Numbered from the stretch's first letter, positions 50,917-61,411 are shown. The stretch: 64,000 bases of DNA from Saitoella complicata NRRL Y-17804 (GCF_001661265.1 NW_017567001.1:248001-312000); one strand, 5' to 3'. Notes: generated from the sequence alone by a model not told the origin. Program-made: numbers and translations.

Positions 50917-53900
50917 CTACCACTCATCCATAATCCCCTCCCTCTCCAAGAAGTTAATCATATATGTATCAACGTCCCCAATCTCCACCTCCGCCTCCGT
51001 CTCCGCCTCCCCTCCAGTCCCGACAGGCGCAGGCGTCCCAACACCTGGCGTCTCCACCGCCTTCGAACTCTCCCTCTCCTTCTCCCGATCACGTTCGGTA
51101 AAGTCACCAACATCAGTCTCCATTTCCCTCTCCGCAAGCCGTGCTGCAACAGCATCATCCTCATCCTCCGCCTGCGCCAACGCACTCTCCACAACCTTCC
51201 CCCTCATCCCCTCCCCCTCCTTGATATTAATCTCAATATCATCACCGAGCATATCCCGCCACCCAACCCGCCCGAACCAATCCGTGGTGAAATCACCCTG
51301 GCCAATGACCACGTTGTCAAGCATCCGCTTCTGGTTTGCTTTGCGGAAGATGTTTTCTTCGATGGTGTGTTCGGAGACGAAGCGGTAGATGTGGACGTCG
51401 CGGGTTTGACCGATACGATGACAGCGGTCTTGGCATTGGCGGTCCATACATGGGTTCCAGTCCGAGTCGTAAAAGATGACCGTATCCGCACCCGTCAAGT
51501 TAATACCCAATCCACCAGAACGGGTGGAGAGAATAAAGACAGGGATACGTGGGTCAGTGTTGAACCGTTCTGTCAGAGTTTGACGTTGCTCGATCTTTGT
51601 AGCACCATCAAGACGGAGGTAGCGGTGTCCGTGGATGTTGAGAAATTGTTCGAGAACGTCGAGGACTTTGGTCATTTGAGTGAAAATGAGGGCGCGGTGG
51701 CCGCCGGCGATGAGGTCCCGGAGAAGGACAGCGAGCTTTTGGAGCTTGCCGCAGTCGTACTGCAGAAGACGTTTGTCAGGGAATGCGATTGAGAGCTTTG
51801 TGCGGGCGTCGTGGAGGGGATCCTCTTCCTTCGTTCGGAGTTCCTCGACCACGGGGGTTGGAAGGCCGCGAAGTGCGAGGGACGGGAGATCGCGAGCAAC
51901 GACGGCAGGTGTGATACACGCATACTTATCAACCACGGTCGACATCCTCTCCACCCTCTCCGGCAAAGTAACAACCATCTCCCTCAACGCATTCGAAGTC
52001 CTCCAAAACCCATCAACAGGATTCCTATACCTCGTATGCATCGCAGTTATCTCAAACCCTGCCCTCGGCGGTTTACGACACATCTCGATAAAGGTTTGTC
52101 CGTAAATTGGTTTGCGTGCGGTACGGAGACTGGAGACATAGAGGAACATTTCCATACGCATGAGGAGACTGAGTTTGCGTTCATTGGCCATGTATTTGGC
52201 GTGCTTCTCGATGGAGGTGTAGTCAGGCTTCATGGCGAAGTCGATCTTGGCGTGGACTTCGTTGCATTCGTTAACGATGTATCCACCGGCGTTTAACTGC
52301 ATGGAGCGGTATGCGTCGGTGAGAGACAGATCCTCATTGTTGGTGATGACGAGGTTCATGAAATTCAGATCCACCGTTTTGAAAGTGTCATCCGTCAACA
52401 ACCTGCGACGAACAAAAAGCTCTTCACTCTCGTAACCTGAAACCACAGACTTGGGCATCGCAAAGGACGTAACAATTGGACGGACCTCGAAAAGATCAGG
52501 GTGGTTACAAACTTTCCTCAGTTGCATCAAACAATTGATGATACTCAAGAAATTACCAGAAGCGAGTGTCTCTCTCGTCTGCGCACGAGACATAAAGTCG
52601 TCGTACAAGTATCGCTGACGCTTAGAAAGACGACAGTAGATGACATGTTCGTGCTTGGCCGGCATCTGCTTCTCGACATCTGCCTTGAGCCGACGGAGGA
52701 TGTATGGACGAAGGACGGTGTGCAGCTTCGTAACGGTCTTCTTCGCCTCATCGTCGGCGTACTGAGCACCATTCTCGACCATCTTGTCGACCGGGTTACC
52801 GAACCATTCCTGGAACTCGGAAAGATTCGCGAACCCAACTGGCAAATTCTCGGATACACCGTTCGGCATGAGGAAGTATAGCAGCGACCACAGCTCCATG
52901 AGGTTGTTTTGAAGAGGAGTACCAGTCAACAACAAACGGCGTTCCGTATTAAAGTTCAGCAACGTCTGCCATCGCTGCGACCTGAAATTCTTGATGTTGT
53001 GAGCCTCATCAAGGACCATGTACTGCCACTTCTTCCTCTTGAATGGCTGCTGATCTTGAATGACGAGCTGATACGACGTGATACAAACATGGAACGAATC
53101 CTTCTTGTACCATCCACGACGCTTCTCCCTACGCTGGTTGGGATTACCGTAGTAAGTCATCACTTTCATACCAGGCGCGAACTTTTTAAACTCCGTTTCC
53201 CAATTCAGCATAACGGATGTCGGAACGACTATGAGATGTGGACCCCAGATTTGTTTCTCACAAGCCAAGTAGAGCAGCAAAGAGATGGTCTGGATGGTCT
53301 TACCGAGACCCATTTCATCAGCGAGGATACCGTTCGTAGAACTGTTGTATAGGTTCGCAAGCCAGTCCAGACCGATATGCTGATACTCACGAAGGGTAGC
53401 GCGGAGGAGGAATGGAATTTGTGTCTTGAGACCGGAAGTCGCAGAGACGTTAGTGTCCGGTGACTCCGACGTCCGGCCAGCGTCGCCAGGCGTTGCAACC
53501 GTGTCAATGGTGGAAGAAGCAGCTTTAGGCGAAACGACAGTCGCTTCGACCTCAGCCTGCTCAGCTTCTGCCTTGAGCACTGCAGCCTCGTCCTTGACAT
53601 TGCCTGGGTCGGTCTCCGTCCGCAGAGGTGGGTTACCCTCATTACCAGGAGGCAACTTAGGCTCACCAATAGGCTCGATGGCTTCGCCATTGACGGCCGG
53701 TGGTGGCACATCATCCTTCGCTTTTGGTATGGGATCTAGAAGTGCGGCTAAGCCAGGACCTTCCCATTTCTCGCTTCCATCACTTTCAGCATCCTCCTCA
53801 TCTTCTTCAGAGTCCATCTCGGAATCCATTGACTCGTCCAGATTGTCCTCTTCAGCAAGGGCAGGTGCATCAGCATCGAGCGCCATAGCTGCCTCATACC

Positions 53901-55920
53901 GCTTAGCATCTTCATCGGAAACCTCCAAGGCGACGGACTCGTCGACTTCCATTTCCTCAACTTCTGCAAGCACATCAGTGCCTCCGGGTTGCTCAGGACC
54001 CGTCACCATGGCGGCGTCGGCTTCCGCAGCATCTACAGCCACCTCCCTCGCTACATGCTCAGGGGCTGTATCCATTGTAGTATCACCTTCTGCAGGTTTA
54101 GCGACTTCTGTTTCTTCTGCTTCCTCCTCCGAAGCAGCTGCCGTCGACCCAAACCCGAACAAACTGGCCAATCCAGGTCCTTCATCTTCCTCTTCTTCGT
54201 CCTCCTCCTCCTCGCTGTCCTCATCTTCGTCCTCCGAATCCATCAGCTCATCAAAATCGTCTTCGTCGACGATTTCGGGAGCTCCCTGGTCCAGCTTCAG
54301 CTTCATCGCCTCCTCGTATCGTTTAGCGTCTTCAGCCGAGATTTCGAGTGTAGCCTGATCCTCCTCTTCCTCCTCGTTTCCTGACTCGTCATCGCTGTCA
54401 GTTGCAGACTCGTCATCTGAATCCATGGCACCAGGCGTAGTAGTCAATACGCTTGCGTATTTTACCCGTAGCTGCTCCACCGTTAGTTCCGAGTCAGGCA
54501 CAGCCGCGTACGGATTCTCCTCCAACGCCGGCTGCCGTCGCGTCTCCTCTTCATCAACATCCGACTGATACTCATCGCCGTCTTCCATCTCCTCGTCCTC
54601 CACATCTGGGACATTGCCAAAGGTATCGCGTCTCTCCAAAAGCTGAGTTGAATGTTCCAGGATCTTGCTGAGATGCTTCTTTCCTTCTTTTCGTTGTTCC
54701 TCCGCAATTCTTTCGGCCCTCCTCCTCAAGACCTCTTTTTCAGCCAGCTTCCACTTCTTCTTCACATCCTGCACGGTCCTTTTAGCGAGTTGACGAATAC
54801 GCTTCTCCTCCAGCTTGCGCTCCTTCTCGTCTGCTCCTTCGAGGCGTTTGAAGTAAGCTGTAACCATACCAGCAATCTTCTTGGCACGAGATATGTTCGA
54901 CCGGCGCTCATTAGACATGAGTTTTGAAAAGTTCACGGCATGAGCGAGTAATGCATCCTGATGATCAGGGTCGCGTGGCGGTTCAACTTGCTTTTTGAAT
55001 ACCGGTGCTGGTGCATCAAGAAGTCCTTTGGCGCGTAATTCTTCAATTCGATTCCGGGTTGCAGCTTGCTCCTCAATCAATTCCTCCAGCCGCTCTTTAT
55101 CCACGTCATCCTCATCCAACACGACGAATGATTTCAAGTACTCCGCAAACGAGCTGAATTGAGGTTTTGCTGGTTCATGGATAGGATTCGCGATTGTAGG
55201 TTTTGGTGCCTTGAGTGTTAGTTTGATCTTGGGTATCGATTTCATACACGTGGATGACGGGACCTCCTCCGCTTCGTCCACTGATTCGCCCTCTGATGAC
55301 GTGAACTCTGGGGTTGCCCGTTGTCTCCTTCGTCGGCCCGGTTTTCGCGCCGCCGTGTCATCCGAGCGACTTCCACCTTCACCCTCCGCAACCTCGTTCT
55401 GCGCAAGTCGTGAAGCCCTCCTCCCCCTTCCTCGACCCCTACCAACAGACTCCCTCTTGACGTTTTGAGGTGTACCTTTGGCCATTGATTTCGCCACGCC
55501 ATTCGCCGTCGGAGCAGCATGCGCAAGAGCAGGGCTCTCCGCAACTCCAAGCGAGTCCCTTTGCGCATTGATCCTCCTCCTCGTAGGCCTAGAAGCACCC
55601 GCAGTCCTCGCATCCGCAAGCTTCTCCCATAAATCATACGGCTGAGCATATTGCATAAATACATGACTCCGGTCCTCCTTGGCCACTCTGGGGTCGTATT
55701 CGACGAGCGAGAATTTCTCCAGGTGAAACAATTGTCTGACGCGATCATCTTGCTCATCTACGATCTGCGTCAACTGAGCTTGACGCTTCGCGAGCTCTTG
55801 AGTCCTGCATTCCTCGACTGTTGTAGGTGCTGGCGCGTCTCTGGATGAACGTGATATCCTTCGCCGCTTTGTTTCGGAAACTCGAAGAGCTGTAGGCGCC
55901 GTGTCGACGGGTCTAGGCAT
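50917..55920 (-). CDS. SWR1: Swr1, ATPase of the H2A.Z-exchange complex
   Basis: 1667 residues in one exon. N-terminal basic region; HSA domain around residues 300-430 (LLAHAVNFSKLMSNERR, ISRAKKIAGMVTAYF), which binds actin and Arp4; a long acidic region with two copies of a module (525-590 and 665-729); then the SNF2 ATPase: LRATLREYQHIGLDWLA, ADEMGLGKTIQ (Walker A), VLDEAHNIKN (DEAH), LLLTGTPLQN. A split-helicase insertion follows, then the C lobe with SRSGGLGINLTGAD-type (TRSGGLGINLTGAD) and CHRIGQTRDVHIYRFVSE. Swr1 swaps H2A for H2A.Z at promoters in the nucleus. All helicase motifs are intact. Confidence 0.95.
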   Translation of the reverse strand: MPRPVDTAPTALRVSETKRRRISRSSRDAPAPTTVEECRTQELAKRQAQLTQIVDEQDDRVRQLFHLEKFSLVEYDPRVAKEDRSHVFMQYAQPYDLWEKLADARTAGASRPTRRRINAQRDSLGVAESPALAHAAPTANGVAKSMAKGTPQNVKRESVGRGRGRGRRASRLAQNEVAEGEGGSRSDDTAARKPGRRRRQRATPEFTSSEGESVDEAEEVPSSTCMKSIPKIKLTLKAPKPTIANPIHEPAKPQFSSFAEYLKSFVVLDEDDVDKERLEELIEEQAATRNRIEELRAKGLLDAPAPVFKKQVEPPRDPDHQDALLAHAVNFSKLMSNERRSNISRAKKIAGMVTAYFKRLEGADEKERKLEEKRIRQLAKRTVQDVKKKWKLAEKEVLRRRAERIAEEQRKEGKKHLSKILEHSTQLLERRDTFGNVPDVEDEEMEDGDEYQSDVDEEETRRQPALEENPYAAVPDSELTVEQLRVKYASVLTTTPGAMDSDDESATDSDDESGNEEEEEDQATLEISAEDAKRYEEAMKLKLDQGAPEIVDEDDFDELMDSEDEDEDSEEEEDEEEEDEGPGLASLFGFGSTAAASEEEAEETEVAKPAEGDTTMDTAPEHVAREVAVDAAEADAAMVTGPEQPGGTDVLAEVEEMEVDESVALEVSDEDAKRYEAAMALDADAPALAEEDNLDESMDSEMDSEEDEEDAESDGSEKWEGPGLAALLDPIPKAKDDVPPPAVNGEAIEPIGEPKLPPGNEGNPPLRTETDPGNVKDEAAVLKAEAEQAEVEATVVSPKAASSTIDTVATPGDAGRTSESPDTNVSATSGLKTQIPFLLRATLREYQHIGLDWLANLYNSSTNGILADEMGLGKTIQTISLLLYLACEKQIWGPHLIVVPTSVMLNWETEFKKFAPGMKVMTYYGNPNQRREKRRGWYKKDSFHVCITSYQLVIQDQQPFKRKKWQYMVLDEAHNIKNFRSQRWQTLLNFNTERRLLLTGTPLQNNLMELWSLLYFLMPNGVSENLPVGFANLSEFQEWFGNPVDKMVENGAQYADDEAKKTVTKLHTVLRPYILRRLKADVEKQMPAKHEHVIYCRLSKRQRYLYDDFMSRAQTRETLASGNFLSIINCLMQLRKVCNHPDLFEVRPIVTSFAMPKSVVSGYESEELFVRRRLLTDDTFKTVDLNFMNLVITNNEDLSLTDAYRSMQLNAGGYIVNECNEVHAKIDFAMKPDYTSIEKHAKYMANERKLSLLMRMEMFLYVSSLRTARKPIYGQTFIEMCRKPPRAGFEITAMHTRYRNPVDGFWRTSNALREMVVTLPERVERMSTVVDKYACITPAVVARDLPSLALRGLPTPVVEELRTKEEDPLHDARTKLSIAFPDKRLLQYDCGKLQKLAVLLRDLIAGGHRALIFTQMTKVLDVLEQFLNIHGHRYLRLDGATKIEQRQTLTERFNTDPRIPVFILSTRSGGLGINLTGADTVIFYDSDWNPCMDRQCQDRCHRIGQTRDVHIYRFVSEHTIEENIFRKANQKRMLDNVVIGQGDFTTDWFGRVGWRDMLGDDIEINIKEGEGMRGKVVESALAQAEDEDDAVAARLAEREMETDVGDFTERDREKERESSKAVETPGVGTPAPVGTGGEAETEAEVEIGDVDTYMINFLEREGIMDEW
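53734..54348 (-). repeat. duplicated acidic module inside SWR1
   Basis: Copy 1 (54348-54151, residues 525-590) and copy 2 (53928-53734, residues 665-729) share L-E-(I/V)-S-x-EDAKRYE-x-AM, an acidic centre with (E/D)-L/S-MDSE, and the end EGPGLA(S/A)L. The spacer between them is Ala/Glu/Thr-rich and unlike either copy. Length 66 and 65 residues. Confidence 0.75.
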
Positions 55921-56301
55921 GCCCTTTGTTCAATGCACGCAATTCAAGCCCTAGAAGTCGGTGGGGGCTGCTGTTGACCGTGCTCGGTATCGCTGTTCAG
56001 AGGCCGCGAATTGTCGTTTTATCAACTTTATTCGACATATACCGCGTATACTCCGGAGAAAAACACAGCGCTAGATAGCTAAAGACTTGGTCAATCGAAT
56101 ACCGTAGTCGACAGGTCCGTATCGGCACTTTTTGATGTCGTGTCGTGCCGGTGATGGTTGACTTCTTCGATCTTGGTCGTCACAGACTCACTCATGTGCG
56201 CGAGGTGGTGACTTGCAGCAGGCCGTGCCTGAAACGCTAACGCTTGGAGGTCATTGGGTAACCTCCATAGCATTCAGTCCCGACCAAATATACAATCTAC
56301 A
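55921..56301. other. divergent spacer between SWR1 and NDUFB8
   Basis: 381 bp, promoters of the two flanking genes. No RNA gene, repeat or coding frame recognised. Confidence 0.55.
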
Positions 56302-56896
56302 ATGCTTGCACGAACCCTGAGAGCATCATCACGCTTGATCTGTTCGCCTGTCGTTCTTGCCCGTCAGGGCTCCACTGCTACTGCTGGTCCTGGCCCGCAC
56401 CCTGATCCCTCTACAATCAAGGTTTGTGAAAGATAGCCATGCAATTCCTCCGGGTGCAGACACTGACCGTTTTCGTTTCTTTACAGCTGGTCGAATACCC
56501 CAACGACACGCCAGCTATCAACGCGCAGTTCCTTTCACCGCATGAGAAGTACTGGGACCAGCAGGGACGCCGTAACTTCGGTGAGCCGGTATGTCCTCCT
56601 TTTGCTTCAACAAATCGAATGCATTTATTGATCATTTCTCATAGCTCCACGAGGAAGCCGATGTCTTGAACATTTTCACCCCCGATATCCACACCGTGGT
56701 TACTCCGCGAAAGGCCTTGGCGCTTCAAGCTGGCTTTGCGATGATTTTCGTTACCATTGCGGGACTTGTTTACCTGACGTGGGATGGACCTCCGATGGTG
56801 CGCAGGAAGTACCCTTACGGCGGTTTGGAGAGAGAATTGGGTGGTTTGCCAGGTGACGAGTTCCCTCGGGCGGCTAGGATTGACGAGTCTGCGTGA
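56302..56896 (+). CDS. NDUFB8: complex I subunit NDUFB8 (ASHI) homologue
   Basis: Three exons (56302-56421, 56487-56588, 56645-56896), introns 65 and 56 nt, all phase 0; 157 residues. The start MLARTLRASSRLICSPVVLA is a mitochondrial presequence. Then come YPNDTPAINAQFLSPHEKYWDQQ-type residues (in pieces: NAQFLSPHEKYWD, QGRRNFGEPLHEEADVL), a single membrane helix (FAMIFVTIAGLVYLTW) and PYGGLERELGG. These are the conserved features of the 20-kDa ASHI accessory subunit in the membrane arm of NADH:ubiquinone oxidoreductase at the inner mitochondrial membrane. Convergent with the UNC13-like gene. Confidence 0.9.
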
Positions 56897-57044
56897 AGGG
56901 TGGAATAGGGATGAGTGTATGAAGAATAAGATTAGGAATGTTTTTGATAAGCGCATATCCCAGGTATTATAATACGGTCACAAAGTACTCCCCAAACGCC
57001 ATCGACCCAGCAAAATTGTGCCAAAAAAACATTGTTACGCTCAA

Positions 57045-60000
57045 TCACCTCCTGTTCGACATCTTCATGGTCTCTTCGGCAATCAGCTGCTGTTGCAAAC
57101 GACTGCGCTGCCTGAATCTCTCGTACAGGACTCTCTCGCACCCTTCCCTCATCCTCATGATTCTCAAAATGATATCATCACTGCTCTGCAAATCCTTCAC
57201 TTGCTTTTGCCTCTTTGCCTTGATTGTTCCCAAGTTGCGCGAATTCAACTTGCCACCAGTAGCTGACGTCGTCTCGTGTGCAGCTGCTTCCTGTCGGCGA
57301 GCCATTGCCGTCTGTACCGTGCGCTCCGCCTCCTGAACGAGCGTGTTCAGATCCTGGTCATAGAAGAATCGAATTGACACGACCTCCTGGTATTTGGACT
57401 GTGTCAGGACATCCATGGGCACGCCTTCTCCGCCATGGTGGAAGAAATCACGAAGGAAATTTAGCCAATTGTACACGACATCAACTTCTGCTTCGTTGAG
57501 TGGACGCATACTTGAGGGCTTTTCGGAAAGAGGGGGTACGAGAAGGTCCTCGATCGTCGTAAGCACCTCGTGCCAGACTTTCGACATGATGTTTCGGATG
57601 GCTGATTCCGTAAGATTTGCTGCTAAGACGGCGAAGTTTGCGTCTAGGTAATCGAAGAGCGGGTCAATCGCGCTCTCCATGTCTTGCTTCGTCAACCCAA
57701 CCTTGGCTGGAGCAGGTTCAGGCTGAGGAGTGGCTTGTCGCAACCCGGCCCGACTGAAAAGATTTGACATTTGCAAGGAGACTTTGTCCACGTCGATGAC
57801 CGGCCTCGAAAGGAGGCTTTTCAGGACCTGCCTGGATAAGCATTCCTGGATGTATGCGGTCATCTTGTCCACGACAATTCGCGTCATTGCATTCTCAGTT
57901 CCATGTAGACTGCGGAACACTTTGCCAAAATAGAAAAGAATGTCGTCTTTCTCACCTTCCATGCTGATCCTAAGCAACAGGCGTCCTTGGGTATCCAGAT
58001 CGGCAACCTGCTCCCTAGGAACATAATCGCCAAACAACCGTGGATCCAATTTCAAGTAGCATGACCCGCAGATATCATGGTCACCCATAACATCCGCATC
58101 CCACACAGTTGCACGCAGCCATAACAGTCCTTTGACGTCGACATCGAAACTTTGATCCCAACGAGGGTTGAGTGATTTATAGATCGTGCGCGTCTTGGCA
58201 ACGCGTCGCCCATGTTCATCACTCAGGACAACGTAAGGATCACTTAAGCCGTTCCGATCGCATGGTTTCAAATCTTCTCCAGAGATGATCTTGATGGTGA
58301 ATGTAGCCTTCTCGTGCGAGGAGCGTGGCTTTTGCGGTTCCCGTTCTTCAATGATCATAGCCATCGTCTCGACGTCGAGGGCCTCCGCAATAGCCTCCAT
58401 CTTCTTCTGAACATATTCAATATTGTTGATTTTGACGCAACTTTCCGGCGCAAAATTGAAGGGTTCGACCCTGGTTCTCCCACGAATAGCATTTCTCGCC
58501 ATGGCCATCCAACGCTCGGTGTTGGGTTGAGCACTTGACGTGGCTTCTTGTTCTGCCGCAGGTTTGAGGGTCGTTTCGTATGTAAACAACTCCTCAGCAC
58601 GCTTGCAATACTGTGCAATACCTAGCGAAAACGCTTTCGCCAGTCTGGTACGGAACTTTGCGTCCTGGTACTCATCTGGCCACTCCAGGTCCTTAAGAAA
58701 CCCGACTGCCTGCCAGAACTGGTCAAACAGGTCCACAACGGAGGAGGAATGCCCTGGTTCATCCGGATTTTCCGATTGAAACTTGTCCATGCTTATGGCA
58801 CGGTCAACCCATTCCGGTGTTTTCGCCTCAGTGACATTTAACCAAGCATGAACGTACGGTCTAAAGCTTTCCTCTACAACCGCTGCTATATCACTTTCTG
58901 GACAGAGATGTTGCATTGGACCAACAGCTGGTTGAACCTTCCCGAATAAAACCAGCATATCATCCAAGGGTACTTCTAATCCCTTAGTCCTGGCATCCAA
59001 ATCAACCTCCAAGATAAGGTTGCGGAGATCCAAAGCAAAACTGAGAGCGGTTGTTTTAACGACGATTTCAAGCACGCTGATACACTCAAGGATCTTGTCA
59101 TGTTTGTATCGTTTCACCACCCGGTCCATGTCGGCAGTTACGGCATCAACGTGATTAGATACCTTCATGACGGAGTCCTGCACTTCAAGCAATTTTTGGC
59201 GGTGACTATTGTACCTATCAATGGCTACTTGACGTACGCCATGTTCGAGGTGTTGGATATACTCCTTCATGGGTGCTCCAGTCTCCTTGAATACAGGGTC
59301 TTCCAAGATGTACTCGTTCAGGACATGAAGGACATATCCGTGCCCCGGCTTCGGAGCTTTGGTATCGAATGCATGCTGGATTTGATCGTATAGCATCCTC
59401 ATCAGCGCCTCACTGAATCTGAGGAGTGCTTGCGAATACAACTGGTGGTCAGGGAAGCACCAGGACTCAAAATCACCATCATGCATTGTCAGCGCATGAT
59501 GGAACGCCTCGTCGACGACTTCTAATCCCACCTCGCCGTCCACGAACTTCGTCTTGATCGCGTCCAAAAACGAAGCAACGCGGTAGGCCTGCAGCATCCT
59601 CCATCGCTGGCAACACTCGACCAGAAGCTCGGAATGAGCACGAGAAATCATGGGCGCGTCCGGATTTTCACCGCTAAGCTTGAGAGCCAAGTCACGACTG
59701 AGACACATTTCCATCAAATGTCGATAGAATCTCTTCGGATCCGGTGGGACTAGTGTTGCTCCACCTTCAAGATCCTGCATGCTAGCAATACTCTTGCTTG
59801 CCCCGTGTGTCCTCCGCACTCTGTCCATATCACCGCCATTGCTAATCATACTCAGCCTGTTAGGGTTGGTCGCTGCATCGCTCGCACTACGTCTTTGTCC
59901 GTTGCCGTTGCTCAGCAAAGTGCTGACCGCCTCGCCATTTGGATTCAACGTCAACTCTGGATTCCCTTCGATCATGTCTGATATCATCTGCGAGAGCTGT

Positions 60001-60947
60001 TTCAGCTCGATGGTCTTCCATTGTTGGTAAGCTTCTTCGGATTGGAAGTCGTCTTCTTGGAGCACTGCTGGCGAATTGGCGTTTATGTTATTGATCCGTG
60101 CTTTCATATCGTTGATGGCCGTCTGCTCGTTGACACTACCCTTGAGCGCATCGATCTCCTGTTGCGCCCTATACTCGGGTACGCTGAAGAGTTTGATAAC
60201 AGTCTGTACCATGGGCATATCGCGAATATTGTAGCTGATTGTCAGAGGTGCGCCAGGCTGTACTCCAGGTTCATGTCCAACACGGCTGTTCGTCATAAGC
60301 TTCGTCTCGTAGTTTTCCAACCTCTGCATGAGATCAGGTGCTGAACTGGCCAAATGATTCGTCTTCATCGTATATCGGATCAATCTAACGAACAATACGA
60401 CATGCTGATTAACCATCTCCTTGGCCTCGTGATCATCATTAAGACGTTTCTTCAACACAGCGGTAGCAGAGGAGATGAAGATCATGACAAGTTCTTCGAT
60501 CTTCCTGTTCTCCTTGACCTGCTTGTAGAACCCTGGCTCTGTGTAATGTGCGTAAAACCCAGCAAATGTAGCCCGTACCAATGGATCTTGATACTGAGGA
60601 TCCTTGCCCATCGATATCACTTCCAACTTGGTCTTCAATATCTTCACTAGATCCTTCGGAAACTTGTTCTTCCCCTCCTTCTCCTTCACTCCAGTCGACG
60701 TTCTGACCAACTCATTCATGCTGTCCAGCGCCGTAGCGGTCCGCGACGGCTTGTTCCGCTCAGCAACAGTGCTCGCATTCACAGCAGCAATCTTAACTCT
60801 CTCCGCACGAGTATTCGGGTGCAATAGATACGCCAGAAATGCGACACGTAGTGCGTACGTGTAACATGTCTGGTCCGTCACCACCACCGGCACCGGCCGC
60901 CGAGGAATGGCAACACTCGACCGATTTGACGATAGACGGCCGCTCAT
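57045..60947 (-). CDS. UNC13/Ync13-like protein with C2 and MUN-type (MHD) domains
   Basis: 1300 residues, one exon, starting MSGRLSSNRSSVAIPRR. The N-terminal 850 residues are helical and include MUN/DUF810-type segments (YRVASFLDAIKTKFVDGEVG, EYIQHLEHGVRQVAIDRYN). A C2 domain follows near residue 890-1000 (FTIKIISGEDLKPCDRNGLSDPY in pieces: IKIISGEDLKPCDRNG, DPYVVLSDEHG, NPRWDQSFDV), then a second MHD (DYLDANFAVLAANLTESAIRN). The architecture matches fungal Unc13 homologues such as fission yeast Ync13, which prime secretory vesicles at sites of cell-wall growth. A Ser/Arg-rich loop lies near residue 360. Divergent from SLO1, 160 bp apart. Confidence 0.85.
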   Translation of the reverse strand: MSGRLSSNRSSVAIPRRPVPVVVTDQTCYTYALRVAFLAYLLHPNTRAERVKIAAVNASTVAERNKPSRTATALDSMNELVRTSTGVKEKEGKNKFPKDLVKILKTKLEVISMGKDPQYQDPLVRATFAGFYAHYTEPGFYKQVKENRKIEELVMIFISSATAVLKKRLNDDHEAKEMVNQHVVLFVRLIRYTMKTNHLASSAPDLMQRLENYETKLMTNSRVGHEPGVQPGAPLTISYNIRDMPMVQTVIKLFSVPEYRAQQEIDALKGSVNEQTAINDMKARINNINANSPAVLQEDDFQSEEAYQQWKTIELKQLSQMISDMIEGNPELTLNPNGEAVSTLLSNGNGQRRSASDAATNPNRLSMISNGGDMDRVRRTHGASKSIASMQDLEGGATLVPPDPKRFYRHLMEMCLSRDLALKLSGENPDAPMISRAHSELLVECCQRWRMLQAYRVASFLDAIKTKFVDGEVGLEVVDEAFHHALTMHDGDFESWCFPDHQLYSQALLRFSEALMRMLYDQIQHAFDTKAPKPGHGYVLHVLNEYILEDPVFKETGAPMKEYIQHLEHGVRQVAIDRYNSHRQKLLEVQDSVMKVSNHVDAVTADMDRVVKRYKHDKILECISVLEIVVKTTALSFALDLRNLILEVDLDARTKGLEVPLDDMLVLFGKVQPAVGPMQHLCPESDIAAVVEESFRPYVHAWLNVTEAKTPEWVDRAISMDKFQSENPDEPGHSSSVVDLFDQFWQAVGFLKDLEWPDEYQDAKFRTRLAKAFSLGIAQYCKRAEELFTYETTLKPAAEQEATSSAQPNTERWMAMARNAIRGRTRVEPFNFAPESCVKINNIEYVQKKMEAIAEALDVETMAMIIEEREPQKPRSSHEKATFTIKIISGEDLKPCDRNGLSDPYVVLSDEHGRRVAKTRTIYKSLNPRWDQSFDVDVKGLLWLRATVWDADVMGDHDICGSCYLKLDPRLFGDYVPREQVADLDTQGRLLLRISMEGEKDDILFYFGKVFRSLHGTENAMTRIVVDKMTAYIQECLSRQVLKSLLSRPVIDVDKVSLQMSNLFSRAGLRQATPQPEPAPAKVGLTKQDMESAIDPLFDYLDANFAVLAANLTESAIRNIMSKVWHEVLTTIEDLLVPPLSEKPSSMRPLNEAEVDVVYNWLNFLRDFFHHGGEGVPMDVLTQSKYQEVVSIRFFYDQDLNTLVQEAERTVQTAMARRQEAAAHETTSATGGKLNSRNLGTIKAKRQKQVKDLQSSDDIILRIMRMREGCERVLYERFRQRSRLQQQLIAEETMKMSNRR

Positions 60948-61078
60948 GGCGCCCTGTCAAGGTATCGAGGTCGCTGGTGTATAGAATATCGCAATTGCGA
61001 ATTGAGGGGGTGGGTGTTGTTATGAGGTGTCTCAGGGCGCGTTTAAGGTTCTATTATTAGCGACCGGGACGACAACAT

Positions 61079-61086
61079 TGACGTCA
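61079..61086. promoter_or_regulatory. CRE palindrome TGACGTCA
   Basis: Perfect CRE only 22 bp upstream of the SLO1 ATG, within the 160-bp divergent spacer to the UNC13-like gene. It may instead fall in the leader; function inferred from match. Confidence 0.35.
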
Positions 61087-61107
61087 GCTATTGAAGACGA
61101 AGGAATC

Positions 61108-61411
61108 ATGGCAGAGGATGGAAAGGCTCAAGTGGATCAACGAGAAGGACTTCTGAGGTCGGTGTCTTCGCCTTTTTCTCGCCGTTGCGGTGCTGACGGG
61201 TGAGCTTTAGGGAAGCAAAGTCGAAGCAAGACGCCCTCAACGGTACGAACAGATCGACAATACGGTGGTCCAATATCGCATACTAATGAGTGTTCAAGCT
61301 CTCCTCGATCGAATTGAGCAAGTCAAGGCCGAACACGACAAACTCCAAGTCACCAATCAGTCATTGAACGACTACATCGGCAATTTGATGGGTTCAGTGA
61401 AGTCCAAGTAA
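61108..61411 (+). CDS. SLO1: Slo1/SCOC short coiled-coil protein
   Basis: Three tiny exons (61108-61157, 61211-61242, 61299-61411), introns 53 and 56 nt with CTGAC and CTAAT branch sites; 64 residues. Pieces of the product: MAEDGKAQVDQREGLL, REAKSKQDALN, LLDRIEQVKAEHDKLQ, TNQSLNDYIGNLM, ending SVKSK. The heptad pattern and the L-Q-x-x-N-Q-x-L-x-x-YI-x-N-L-M signature match SCOC/Slo1, the Golgi protein that binds Arl1/Arl3-type GTPases. Each exon is too short to be seen as an open frame by itself; frames and splice signals agree only in this combination. Confidence 0.85.

Noticed and set aside
50611-51792. 393-codon plus-strand frame across the SWR1 3' end
   Set aside because: Overlaps the conserved Swr1 helicase C lobe on the other strand; its product is basic and unlike any family.
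53426-54358. 310-codon Ser-rich open frame antisense to SWR1
   Set aside because: Produced by reading the acidic Glu/Asp codons backwards (poly-Ser); no start context or family match.
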